Shown: positions 28,084 to 35,381 of the stretch, piece by piece | Layout: every line of letters starts with the position of its first letter | Numbering within the stretch: the first letter of the stretch is position 1 | Assembly (NCBI GenBank): GCA_020859945.1 | Contig: JAJBVG010000054.1 | Location: 1-64,000 of the forward strand | Source of the DNA: Clostridiales bacterium | GTDB lineage: Bacteria > Bacillota > Clostridia > Oscillospirales > Oscillospiraceae | Reading direction: 5' to 3' | DNA: 64,000 nt | Translations under genes and position numbers: made by a program | Notes under the pieces: model-generated | Told to the model about the DNA's origin: nothing | Databases searched by the model: none | Seen by the model: the letters and a program-made list of their open reading frames with translations, nothing else

Positions 28084-29295
28084 ATGAATATTCTGGTTAT
28101 CAACGCAGGCAGTTCCTCCCTGAAATATCAGCTGCTGGACCCGGAGACCGGCGTCCTGCTGGCCAAGGGCCTGTGCGAGCGCATCGGCATCGACGGTCTG
28201 TTCACCTACAAGCCCCAGGTAGAGGGCAAAAAGGCCCTTTCCGCCGTGTCTATCCCCATGCCCACCCATTCCGAGGCGATCCAGGCGGTGCTGAACGCCC
28301 TGGTGGACAGCGAGAACGGTGTGCTGTCCTCCATGAGTGAAATTGATGCGGTAGGCCACCGTGTCGTCCACGGCGGCGAAGCCTTCGCCTCCTCCGTGCT
28401 GCTGACTGACGAGGTGATGAAGGCCATCGAGGAGTGCAACCCCCTGGCTCCCCTGCACAACCCCGCCAACCTGATCGGCATCAACGCCTGCGCCGCCGTC
28501 CTGGGCGACAAGGTCCCCCAGGTGGCCGTGTTCGACACCTCCTTCCACCAGACCATGGAGCCGGTGGCCTACACTTACGCCATCCCTTATGAGTATTACG
28601 AGCAGGACAAGGTCCGCCGCTACGGCTTCCACGGCACCTCTCACCGGTTCGTCTCCGCCCGGGCCGCCGCCATGCTGGGCAAGCCCATCGAGGAGCTGAA
28701 GATCATCACCTGCCACCTGGGCAACGGCTCCTCCATCGCCGCCGTCAAGAACGGCAAGTGCGTGGACACCACCATGGGCCTGACCCCTCTGGCTGGCCTG
28801 CCCATGGGCACCCGCTCCGGCGATATGGACGCCGGCGTCATGGAGTTCCTGATGAACAAGTACGGCTATTCCATGACCGAGATGATGAACATCCTCAACA
28901 AGAAGTCTGGTGTGCTGGGCATCTCCGGCGTGTCCTCCGACTTCCGTGACCTGGACGCCGCCGCCGCTGAGGGCAACCAGCGGGCAAAGCTGGCCATCGA
29001 CGTGTTCACCTACAGCGTCAAGAAGTACATCGGCTCCTACGCCGCCGCCATGGGCGGGGTGGACGCCATCGTGTTCACCGCCGGTGTGGGCGAGAACAGC
29101 CCCGCTCTCCGCGTCGCCATGACCTCCGGTCTGGAGTACATGGGCGTGGCCCCGCTGAACGCCGAGGCCAACCAGAAGCGCGGCGACGAAGTGGACATCT
29201 CCGGTGAAGGCTCCAAGGTGAAGGTGCTGGTCATCCCCACCAACGAGGAACTGATGATCGCCATGGACACCGCCGAGATCGTCAAGGCGCTGTAA
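28084..29295 (+). CDS. ackA: Acetate kinase
   Basis: Interconverts acetyl phosphate + ADP and acetate + ATP, the ATP-yielding step of acetate fermentation. 403 residues. Signatures are NAGSSSLKYQL (5-15), RYGFHGTSHRFVS (about 179), CHLGNGSSIAAVK (about 209) and GTRSGDMDAG (about 241). Start MNILVINAG with AAAGGAGAG upstream. No pta is adjacent, so acetyl phosphate must be made elsewhere in the genome. Confidence 0.98.
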   Translation: MNILVINAGSSSLKYQLLDPETGVLLAKGLCERIGIDGLFTYKPQVEGKKALSAVSIPMPTHSEAIQAVLNALVDSENGVLSSMSEIDAVGHRVVHGGEAFASSVLLTDEVMKAIEECNPLAPLHNPANLIGINACAAVLGDKVPQVAVFDTSFHQTMEPVAYTYAIPYEYYEQDKVRRYGFHGTSHRFVSARAAAMLGKPIEELKIITCHLGNGSSIAAVKNGKCVDTTMGLTPLAGLPMGTRSGDMDAGVMEFLMNKYGYSMTEMMNILNKKSGVLGISGVSSDFRDLDAAAAEGNQRAKLAIDVFTYSVKKYIGSYAAAMGGVDAIVFTAGVGENSPALRVAMTSGLEYMGVAPLNAEANQKRGDEVDISGEGSKVKVLVIPTNEELMIAMDTAEIVKAL

Positions 29296-29326
29296 AACGT
29301 CGTCGCAGACTCCATAGAAATATTTT

Positions 29327-29359
29327 GCCCCCTTCCGCCGCTGGCGGGAGGGGGCTTTT
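29327..29359 (+). terminator. ackA terminator
   Basis: GCCCCCTTCCGCC-GCT-GGCGGGAGGGGGC followed by TTTTG. Confidence 0.9.
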
Positions 29360-29477
29360 GTCTGCAAAAAACGGTTCAATTCCGTATTTTTAATGTGCTT
29401 TTCATCTGTTTCCCGTTATTTCTTCAGGAAGTGCTGTTACAATGGGTTTTATTCACTCCGAAACGAGGTCTCTCCCC

Positions 29478-30107
29478 ATGAAACAGCTGCTGCTGACCGC
29501 CCTGTACGTCCCCGTTTACCTGCTCTGGTTCTTCTGGCTCCAGCAGCGCCCGGTCCATCACGTCTGGATGTCCGCCCGGCTGGACGACTACATCCCCTTC
29601 TGCTCTGTGTTCGTCATTCCATACCTGCTGTGGTTCCTGTTTGTGGCAGGGACGGTGCTTTCCTTCCGCCGCTGGCCGGAGGAGTGCCTACGGCTGTGCG
29701 TGTATCTCTGCGTCGGGATGACGATTTGCCTGGCCATTTACACCTTGTTCCCCAACGGGCAGCAGCTGCGCCCGGCGACCATGCCGGACGACAGCCTGTG
29801 TACCCGGCTGGTGTTCCTGGTCTATGAGATGGACCCGGCGGTGAACTCCTGCCCCAGCATCCACGTTTACAACACCCTGGGGGTCTGGAACGCCATCACC
29901 CGCGCCCCCGCCCTACGGGGCAGACCGCTGGTGCAGGGCTGCGCCGGGGTGCTGTCGGTGGCAATTATCCTCTCCACCCTGTTTTTGAAGCAACATTCGG
30001 TGGTGGATGTGGCCGCCGCGCTGCTGCTGGCCGCAGGGATGGAGCGGGCGGTCTACGGCGGTCTCCGCCTGCCCCGCCGGGCAAAGGCGGCACAGATCAG
30101 TGGTTAG
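29478..30107 (+). CDS. PAP2-family membrane phosphatase
   Basis: 209 residues from the ATG at 29478 (an in-frame ATG at 29442 is possible). About six membrane helices. The phosphatase motifs are degenerate but recognisable: NSCPSIHVYNTL (active-site loop with His) and KQHSVVDV (second His and Asp), as in inositol-phosphotransferase/PAP2_3 relatives. The likely role is dephosphorylating a lipid phosphate or undecaprenyl-type carrier; the substrate is unknown. Its last 4 bases overlap the converging gene. Confidence 0.8.
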   Translation: MKQLLLTALYVPVYLLWFFWLQQRPVHHVWMSARLDDYIPFCSVFVIPYLLWFLFVAGTVLSFRRWPEECLRLCVYLCVGMTICLAIYTLFPNGQQLRPATMPDDSLCTRLVFLVYEMDPAVNSCPSIHVYNTLGVWNAITRAPALRGRPLVQGCAGVLSVAIILSTLFLKQHSVVDVAAALLLAAGMERAVYGGLRLPRRAKAAQISG

Positions 30108-30517
30108 TCGCTGAGTTTCCCCTGCTCCCGCAGGATTTCCTCCACCAGGGCGACGCACTCGTATACCATGCCGTCGCAGTGGGCCTTTTGGTTGGTGTTG
30201 CCCTTGTCCCGGTCGATTTTCAGCAGTTGGGCGCACTCGACGCAGTTCTCGTGGTTGGCCCGGAGCCGCCGGAAGTAGGCACCGATGGTTTTGCCGTCCT
30301 CCACTCCGTAGAGGCCCAGCACCATCAGGCCGCCGGTGATGGCGCCGCAGACGCTGCCGCACTTCATGCCGGAACCGAAGTTGGAGGAGAGTTTCAGCGC
30401 CAGCTCCCGGTCCAGCCCCGCCTCCTCCGCAAAGGGCAGCAGCACCGACTGGGCGCAGTTGTAGTGAGGGGAGACGGTCTCCCGGAGGGCTTTGGCCCGT
30501 TCGTAATAAATGCTCAT
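30104..30517 (-). CDS. C_GCAxxG_C_C family redox protein
   Basis: 137 residues with the Cys pattern that names the family: YNCAQSVLLPF (about residue 20), GSGMKCGSVCGAITGG (about 48-63), then NCVECAQLL (about 90) and a late AHCDGMVYECV. The second Cys pair sits in a helix-start Gly-rich turn. Members are thought to bind a metal or transfer electrons; function is not established. ATG with AAAGGAG and a good promoter upstream. Confidence 0.88.
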   Translation of the reverse strand: MSIYYERAKALRETVSPHYNCAQSVLLPFAEEAGLDRELALKLSSNFGSGMKCGSVCGAITGGLMVLGLYGVEDGKTIGAYFRRLRANHENCVECAQLLKIDRDKGNTNQKAHCDGMVYECVALVEEILREQGKLSD

Positions 30518-30565
30518 ATTGGTTTCTCCTTTTCTGGTGAGGTTGTCTCACTTTTGTGTGTTTCT

Positions 30566-30594
30566 ATTGTATCAGCTTCCCCGGTTCCTGTCCA
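30566..30594 (-). promoter_or_regulatory. Promoter of the C_GCAxxG gene
   Basis: Minus-strand TGGACA, 17 bp spacer, TACAAT, about 50 bases before the ATG. It overlaps the + strand hairpin at 30576-30616. Confidence 0.6.
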
Positions 30595-30616
30595 CAGGCC
30601 GGGGGAGTGTTTTTTT
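30576..30616 (+). terminator. Strong + strand terminator beyond an antisense gene
   Basis: CTTCCCCGG/CCGGGGGAG outer stem with an inner CCTG-TCCA-CAGG stem, followed by TGTTTTTTT. The nearest + gene is the PAP2 gene, 470 bases upstream, so its transcript would be antisense to the whole C_GCAxxG gene. Confidence 0.65.
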
Positions 30617-30681
30617 GGCGCGTTGCTGTACAAAAACAGAGAAAGGAACCACATTGCTGTGATTCCCTTCCCTTACAGTCT

Positions 30682-30772
30682 GGTTCTTTGGCGGGTGTGC
30701 CTGTCCCCGCATCTCTTGCTAACCCCCACGAGGAGGTGTGTGGCGACACTAAAATCTCCACCTCAAAGAGCC
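30682..30772 (-). repeat. Module B of the tandem structured element
   Basis: 91 bases closed by GGCTCTTTG/CAAAGAACC. Stems: GTGG/CCAC, ACCTCC-TCGT-GGGGGT, GCGGG/CCCGC. It aligns with module A at GAGGTGG, CACRCC and GAGATGCGGG. Confidence 0.65.
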
Positions 30773-30787
30773 AATTTATCGAGTGAA

Positions 30788-30813
30788 GGGCCGCCAGCAA
30801 GCGGCCCCTTTTT
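30788..30813. terminator. GC hairpin between the two modules
   Basis: GGGCCGC-CAGCAA-GCGGCCC. It has a T5 run on the + strand side only, so it is a + strand terminator shape or an internal stem of the minus-strand RNA. Confidence 0.5.
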
Positions 30814-30817
30814 AGCG

Positions 30818-30914
30818 GGCTGTTTGGCGGGCGTCGCCTCTCCCGCATCTCTCAGGTTTCCCTTGTCATGCCATCGGCGTGTGGTCGCAACGAAATTTAC
30901 CACCTCAAACAGCC
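30818..30914 (-). repeat. Module A of the tandem structured element
   Basis: 97 bases closed by GGCTGTTTG/CAAACAGCC. It contains an AGG-GAAA-CCT tetraloop hairpin and GCGGG/CCCGC with an inner GGC-GAC-GCC. Confidence 0.65.
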
Positions 30915-30928
30915 ATTGCTATGGGAAC

Positions 30929-30957
30929 ATTATACCAGCGTTTCCGTTCTTTCGCAA
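30929..30957 (-). promoter_or_regulatory. Promoter of the candidate structured RNA
   Basis: Minus-strand TTGCGA, 17 bp spacer, perfect TATAAT. Confidence 0.65.
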
Positions 30958-31062
30958 CTACATCTGTCCACAGTTTTCCCGTCAAACTCCTTCGCTCCCC
31001 CGCACAATTTTAATCCAACTTTAACTAAAATCTCTTGTGGCGCAAGGCTTTTTCGCCTTTTA

Positions 31063-31084
31063 GTCAGCAACCGGTCAGCAACCG
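31063..31084. repeat. Tandem 11 bp repeat at the prophage left end
   Basis: GTCAGCAACCG occurs twice with no gap, 35 bases outside the last prophage gene. Directly repeated short motifs at this place are typical of integrase arm or core sites. The right end lies outside the window, so the att core cannot be defined. Bases 30958-31118 otherwise hold a small AAGGC/GCCTT hairpin and no gene. Confidence 0.35.
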
Positions 31085-31118
31085 CTTTTAGAATCCTCAA
31101 ATCAAAGATTGAATCTTT

Positions 31119-31454
31119 TTACACTATATCATCCTCCCCCTCACTCAGATACCCCCACATCATCGCCAGAAACTCCCCTGTCCCTGGCTTACGGGCCAGC
31201 GGCCTCCCGGCTATCTCCACCATGTACGCGGGGTTGGCCTCCCATGCCCGGCGTACTACGGTGCGCAGGCTCCGCTCCACTGCCGTCCAGCGCTTCCCGG
31301 TGGCCTGACCTACCGGCGTGTAGATGCACCGTACAAGGGCTGTCAACCGTGCCGGGTCCTCCAATGTAAGTTGGATTGCAAGGCGCATCTCACAGTAGCC
31401 GGTGTATGTGGGGCAAATGCCCAGGCGGTGCAAAGTAGTTTCGATTTTGTTCAT
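31119..31454 (-). CDS. Orphan Spo0A C-terminal DNA-binding domain protein (prophage)
   Basis: 111 residues from the ATG at 31454 (GGGAGGT upstream). Almost the whole protein aligns in pattern with the Spo0A effector domain: TLHRLGICPTYTGYCEMRLA matches the opening helices, and VERSLRTVVRRAWEAN matches the recognition segment VERAIRHAIEVAW. KPGTGEFLAMM matches the closing KPTNSEFIAM. The phosphoacceptor receiver domain of Spo0A is absent. It is the last gene of the prophage, after the lysozyme terminator, with its own promoter and 0A boxes. It probably binds 0A-type sites and could modulate host sporulation genes or prophage genes; direction of effect is unknown. Confidence 0.88.
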   Translation of the reverse strand: MNKIETTLHRLGICPTYTGYCEMRLAIQLTLEDPARLTALVRCIYTPVGQATGKRWTAVERSLRTVVRRAWEANPAYMVEIAGRPLARKPGTGEFLAMMWGYLSEGEDDIV

Positions 31455-31494
31455 AGCTATTACCTCCCGAAATATTTCAGGTTGATAATAAACC

Positions 31495-31525
31495 ATTTTA
31501 GCCCTCTTTTGTTAATTTTCGACAA
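31495..31525 (-). promoter_or_regulatory. Promoter with a perfect 0A box
   Basis: Minus-strand TTGTCGAA (31518-31525), an exact Spo0A box, overlaps a TTGTCG -35. The -10 TAAAAT (31495-31500) is 19 bp away. Long spacing with a box over the -35 is the layout of Spo0A-activated sigma-A promoters. Confidence 0.65.
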
Positions 31526-31557
31526 AAGAAGTGCTAATCCGCCAAAACAACTTAAAA

Positions 31558-31565
31558 ATCGACAA
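31558..31565 (-). promoter_or_regulatory. Second, 7/8 0A box
   Basis: Minus-strand TTGTCGAT, 40 bases upstream of the perfect box. Confidence 0.45.
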
Positions 31566-31583
31566 AATCAGACAAATCAAAAG

Positions 31584-31613
31584 GGCCACACCGGAGCAAT
31601 TCCCGATGTGGCC
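31584..31613 (-). terminator. Terminator of the prophage late operon
   Basis: GGCCACATCGG/CCGGTGTGGCC stem followed on the minus strand by CTTTTGATTT, 57 bases after the lysozyme stop. Confidence 0.8.
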
Positions 31614-31669
31614 TTAATCATGCACTCGCGCGCGCAAGCAAACACGCGGCGCGTGTTAGTTGGTGCAAA

Positions 31670-32335
31670 TCAGCCGCAGTCAGCCAGCAGCGCGCCCCAA
31701 GTGTCCGGCCCACAGATGCCGTCCACGGTCAGCCCCTTGGCCGTCTGGTAGTCCTCCACGGCGGTCTGGGTCTTGGTGCCAAGCTTGCCGTCGGTATCCA
31801 AATTCCGCTGAATGGCGGTGTTCAGCAGGATTTGCAACACCGTGACCTGCTGGCCCTCGTCGCCTTTTCTCAGTGTGTCCATGTCCTTTGTCACCTCCGT
31901 CAGATAAAGTTCCCGCTCCGCTTTGCGGCGGGTGGTCAGGCCGGACAGCACTTTGCCGCCTGCCTTGTTGTAGAGCAGCATGGCTTCCCCAATCTCAGAG
32001 ATGGAGCGGTCTTTGCACAAGGTTTTGAGGTTGTCCTGCCCGCAGTTGAACGCAAAGCTTGTCAGTGCGGAGCGCTGGTTTTCGTTCATCTGCGCCGTCA
32101 GGGGAACATAGGAGGCGTTGTTGGCGTAGGCCCAAAATTTCGCCACGTCGGAGGTCAACAGGCTGTTGGCCTTGTTCTGGGTAATGGTCATGCCCTTGCA
32201 GACCGCTTTGCCGTCCACCTTTCCGGTGTGCCCATACCCGATGGTCCAAACCCCGGCGCTGTCTTGGTAGGCGGTCAGCCGCAGTCCCTCAAATCGTTTG
32301 ATGAGGGCAAGACCGGCCGCGTTGATGGTACTCAT
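31670..32335 (-). CDS. Phage endolysin: GH24 lysozyme with peptidoglycan-binding domain
   Basis: 221 residues. The GH24 (T4-lysozyme-like) domain covers about 1-140, with catalytic Glu in IKRFEGLRLTAYQDSAG (residue 16) and TIGYGHTG (about 31-38, Thr and Gly conserved) and the closing TTRRKAERELYL. A PG_binding_1 domain (about 153-220) has the repeats VTVLQILLN and LGTKTQTAVEDYQ and VDGICGPDTW. Cuts glycan strands at the end of lytic growth. Last late gene before the terminator. Confidence 0.95.
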   Translation of the reverse strand: MSTINAAGLALIKRFEGLRLTAYQDSAGVWTIGYGHTGKVDGKAVCKGMTITQNKANSLLTSDVAKFWAYANNASYVPLTAQMNENQRSALTSFAFNCGQDNLKTLCKDRSISEIGEAMLLYNKAGGKVLSGLTTRRKAERELYLTEVTKDMDTLRKGDEGQQVTVLQILLNTAIQRNLDTDGKLGTKTQTAVEDYQTAKGLTVDGICGPDTWGALLADCG

Positions 32336-32342
32336 TTGTAAC

Positions 32343-34370
32343 TCACTCCTTTTTGGACTTATACCCGACTTCCATATAGGCGTCGGCGTCGTTGGTGATG
32401 ATGGTGGTGCCGTTGTAGGCTTTCAGCGCCAAAAATGCGGCGATTTCGTCAGCGGTGAGGGCGGTTTCAACCGGCTCGGACAGATACGTCATTACCGTCA
32501 TGGGATTTTCGGCAAGGTATGCTTTCCATTCGGCCAAATCATTGTTGCCTATTTCGCTCTGATCGGTCAGGGCGTATAGGTAAAAATTATTAACTCCAAT
32601 CCAAATTTCTGCAGTTAGCGTGTGTGCTTCCGTTGAGATAGGTAAAGCGCTGCAATACCCTGCACGTCTATCCGCCTTTTCGGGGAGAATCTCACATACA
32701 TATCCCCCATATAGCCCTGAATAGTTGTAAATAAGCCAATCCTCGTCTCCGTTTAGATTCGCGCTCCATATCCACGCCCGGTATGTGCCCGTACCATCCG
32801 CATTAAGCACAATCTCATCTGCAATCCACTGCTGCCCATTTGCGTCCGTGTAGTTGCCGCCGGAGGATACAGGGATACCAGGTAAGCCGTTTTCAGCGGC
32901 CAAAATCAGTGTCTGGCTGTTGCCGCTGCCGTCGGCCACTGTGACTGCAATCTCGCCGCTGTCTGCCGCGCTGGTGATTTCCTGCGGGTAATCGGGGGAC
33001 GGCGACACTACGCCGCCAGTGTAGGGTTCCCAGTCAGCGGCCGCATCCGCCACCATCAGCCGGAATCGTAAATAAATCTCGGCGTCAACACTTGTCAATG
33101 TCATATTGATTGCCAGCGGCGAGCTGCCAGCTGTTGCAACATAAATATAGAAAGAAGCTACGCCGTCCTGCTGCAACGTTTCTGGTGTAAAAACTTTTCC
33201 ATCAAAAACAGTTGTGGGAGCCAGAAACCTATATGAAAGATTGCTGGAGCTGTTCCCCGTTGGTGTGCCCTGAATTGTGATTATCCCGTTTTCTGCATCT
33301 ATAATGGTTTCCAGCTCGTATGCGGTCATGCTGGTGCAACTGCTAAGGTCCAGCAGTTGCGCCCCCGTTGTCGTTGCCTGCGTACTCCAGCCGTACAGCA
33401 CCAGGCTGTTAAGCGGCTGCGCCGCTGCATCCGCCACTTCAACGCTCACACCGCTGGCGGTTTTGTCCTCATACAGCACCCCCCCAGCTGCGACCAGCTG
33501 GGACAGGTAATAGTCCTCCCGCATGATTGGTGTGGGAAGGTCGCCGTCGTAGGTGCCACACAGGGCAGCAAGATAGTAGTCCTTTCGGGTGATGGGGGCA
33601 GGGAGGGTGCCGGCATAAGTGCCGCACAAATAGGCTAAATAGCGGTCTGCCCGTGTGATAGGCGTGGGCAGCTCGCCGTCCTCCACCGCAGGGGTCCAGC
33701 TGGTGGCGGTATCCCCAATCTCCAGCTTGGCTTTCCGCACCTGCATGGAGTACAGGCTATAGTCAAAGACTTCGATATAGAATCGTGTGGTGTCGTCGAT
33801 GCTGCCGGAGCCGCTGGAGAAATAATCATCCGTCAGCGTGACTGTTCTGCTGATGCGCTGCCAGCTGTCGGACAAAGTGACCGTCCGAAAGTCGATGTTG
33901 CGGTACAGTGTTATTGTGTTGCTGTCCGACGTGCAAAGCACAAGCCGCACGATGCACCCCCGGCTTGTAGATGCGTTGATACTTGCATAGTCGTCCGCAC
34001 GAATATCGAGGGACAGCGTTACCGTTTGTCCGCGAAGTGAGGAAAACTGGATGGGGTCGCGCCCATCAATGCAGTGCCAACCCAGTGTGTCTGTCGCCGC
34101 CCAGGTCGCCACTGTGTATCCCTCGTCGTCTGTTGTAAGAGTGATAACGTCCTTGTCTATGAGCCACCCGTCCATCGTCCGGGTGTTGGGCAGGTAGTTT
34201 CGCCCACGGACGATTTGCCCGTCGGCAATGGAATCATTTGCAACCAGCAGATACAGCAAAAATAAGTCTTCCCGCGTGATGGGCGCTGGCAAGTCGCCAC
34301 TGTATACCCCACACAGAGTTGCCAGGTAGCAGTCGGCCCGCGTGATGGGTGCGGGCAGGCTGTTACTCAT
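32343..34370 (-). CDS. Phage tail fibre / receptor-binding-like protein
   Basis: 675 residues. Five copies of a short LPxPITRxDxYLxxL motif lie at about residues 5, 27, 232, 253 and 274, a repeat used in tail fibres to link oligomeric segments. Between copies 2 and 3 is a jelly-roll-like carbohydrate-binding module (RNYLPNTRTMDGW to LEIGDTATSW), encoded by DNA nearly identical to part of the gene at 35576-40666. The C-terminal half is a second beta-rich region. It overlaps the holin gene by 8 bases and probably contributes to host adsorption, although it sits inside the lysis block. Confidence 0.75.
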   Translation of the reverse strand: MSNSLPAPITRADCYLATLCGVYSGDLPAPITREDLFLLYLLVANDSIADGQIVRGRNYLPNTRTMDGWLIDKDVITLTTDDEGYTVATWAATDTLGWHCIDGRDPIQFSSLRGQTVTLSLDIRADDYASINASTSRGCIVRLVLCTSDSNTITLYRNIDFRTVTLSDSWQRISRTVTLTDDYFSSGSGSIDDTTRFYIEVFDYSLYSMQVRKAKLEIGDTATSWTPAVEDGELPTPITRADRYLAYLCGTYAGTLPAPITRKDYYLAALCGTYDGDLPTPIMREDYYLSQLVAAGGVLYEDKTASGVSVEVADAAAQPLNSLVLYGWSTQATTTGAQLLDLSSCTSMTAYELETIIDAENGIITIQGTPTGNSSSNLSYRFLAPTTVFDGKVFTPETLQQDGVASFYIYVATAGSSPLAINMTLTSVDAEIYLRFRLMVADAAADWEPYTGGVVSPSPDYPQEITSAADSGEIAVTVADGSGNSQTLILAAENGLPGIPVSSGGNYTDANGQQWIADEIVLNADGTGTYRAWIWSANLNGDEDWLIYNYSGLYGGYVCEILPEKADRRAGYCSALPISTEAHTLTAEIWIGVNNFYLYALTDQSEIGNNDLAEWKAYLAENPMTVMTYLSEPVETALTADEIAAFLALKAYNGTTIITNDADAYMEVGYKSKKE
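33715..34199. repeat. 485 bp duplication, copy 1
   Basis: Matches 38181-38665 at a constant offset of 4466. A handful of mismatches occur in the first 70 bases and I see none in the remaining 400 or so. Confidence 0.9.
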
Positions 34371-34704
34371 CGCTATTTCCGCCCTTCAAACTGGCGAAGA
34401 ACCCGGTCAGCTTGTCCGGCATGATCTCCGGGTTGATTTTGCACACGTTCTCGATGATGCTGCCCGCCTCCATCACGCAGATGTAGCCGCAGATGGCCGC
34501 CGCCACAGGGACAGAAACACCCAAATCCACGAATCCCTGCGCATAATCCACCAGCAGGCCCAGGACGACGCACAAGACCGAACCGACCTTGTGAAACAAC
34601 CCCTCCCGCATGACGGAGGACGCGAAGGTTTTGGTGGCAAGGGCCTGCACCAGTCCCGTGATAAAGTCCAGCGCGATAAACGCGCAGGTGATAAGGTAAG
34701 TCAT
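34363..34704 (-). CDS. Phage holin (TcdE/holin_4 family)
   Basis: 113 residues with three membrane segments: TYLITCAFIALDFITGLVQA, the VGSVLCVVLGLLVDYA region and VPVAAAICGYICVMEAGSII. EAGSIIENVCK and the charged tail are typical of the toxin-secretion/phage-lysis holin family. Forms membrane holes that let the endolysins reach the wall. GGACGG upstream of the ATG; its end overlaps the fibre-like gene. Confidence 0.93.
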   Translation of the reverse strand: MTYLITCAFIALDFITGLVQALATKTFASSVMREGLFHKVGSVLCVVLGLLVDYAQGFVDLGVSVPVAAAICGYICVMEAGSIIENVCKINPEIMPDKLTGFFASLKGGNSDE

Positions 34705-34718
34705 ACAAATCCGTCCTT

Positions 34719-35381
34719 TCAGTAAGTCATTTCCACATAGCCATAGGTGTAATCATCGCTGACCTTCCGGTTCTTCCGCTTGCACACCCCGCTGTCGTTG
34801 TAGTTGATGGTGTTCAGGGTGTCGCCGTTCTTGCTGGCCAGCAGCTCGGTGTGGGTGGCGCTGGACTTCCCGGTAGACTTGAACAGAACCAGGTCGCCGG
34901 GTTTCGGGCTGTAACTGCTGCCCTTGGCATGCCAGATGCCCTTGCTCCGGGCCTTCTTTTCCAGCTTGGCGGCGGTACGGCTGATGAGGCTGCCCAGGTC
35001 GGTCCCCTGAGAGATGCCCCACAAGGCCCCCACGGTGCAGTAAGCCTCGCTGGTGGGTTTTGGGTCGCTTTTGCCGCTGTCGGTGCTGTTGTACCAGGCG
35101 ATGGCCTTGCTGCCGGGCTTCTTGCCCAGCCAGCTCTCCCCGTGGAGCAGCGCCGCCGCCTGCCGGTTAGAAATAGCAATCAGGTAGGCGTCATGGACCC
35201 AGCGGTAAGCTCCATCTACCAGCACGGGCAGATACACCTTGCCCAACGCCGTGTTGCTGAAGCTGCCGCAGTCGTCCGCCTGCACCACCTGTCCGGCGGT
35301 GAGCTTGACCACCTGCTTGCCGGTGTCGCTGGAGGGAAAATCCCTCGCCGCGACTGCCTTTTTGACGACGTAATAGCTCAT
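34719..35381 (-). CDS. CHAP-type amidase/endopeptidase with SH3-like N-terminus
   Basis: 220 residues. The N-terminal third (SYYVVKKAVAARDFPSSDTG to YRWVHDAYLI) resembles an SH3-type wall-binding unit. The C-terminal part resembles CHAP/NlpC: Cys of SEAYCTVGALWG (about 114), a KPGDLVLFKS strand (about 160) and the His of SSATHTELLAS (about 173). A second lytic enzyme beside the GH24 lysozyme; it could instead be a tail-borne hydrolase. ATGA overlap with the gene upstream. Confidence 0.78.
   Translation of the reverse strand: MSYYVVKKAVAARDFPSSDTGKQVVKLTAGQVVQADDCGSFSNTALGKVYLPVLVDGAYRWVHDAYLIAISNRQAAALLHGESWLGKKPGSKAIAWYNSTDSGKSDPKPTSEAYCTVGALWGISQGTDLGSLISRTAAKLEKKARSKGIWHAKGSSYSPKPGDLVLFKSTGKSSATHTELLASKNGDTLNTINYNDSGVCKRKNRKVSDDYTYGYVEMTY

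Larger units (their letters stand above)
30635..30922 (-). ncRNA. Candidate stand-alone structured RNA with two tandem multi-stem modules
   Basis: A minus-strand promoter (30929-30957) predicts a start near 30922, 8 bases before module A (30818-30914). Module B (30682-30772) follows after a GC hairpin, and a terminator-like stem GGAATCACA-GCAA-TGTGGTTCC with TTTCTCTGTTTTTG ends it. Each module has a 9 bp closing stem (GGCTGTTTG/CAAACAGCC in A, GGCTCTTTG/CAAAGAACC in B). The change C/G to G/C in mid-stem is compensatory. Inside are GTGG/CCAC and GCGGG/CCCGC stems, a conserved GAGATGCGGG, and a variable hairpin. No reading frame with a ribosome site is present. Not recognised as any Rfam family I know. 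Confidence 0.6.

Noticed and set aside
30682-30914. Known riboswitch or ribozyme (glycine, THF, guanidine-I, c-di-GMP, hammerhead, HDV-like)
   Set aside because: Conserved core motifs of these classes were looked for by eye and are not present; a CCTCCTCG stretch in one module that recalls HDV-like elements is absent from the other.
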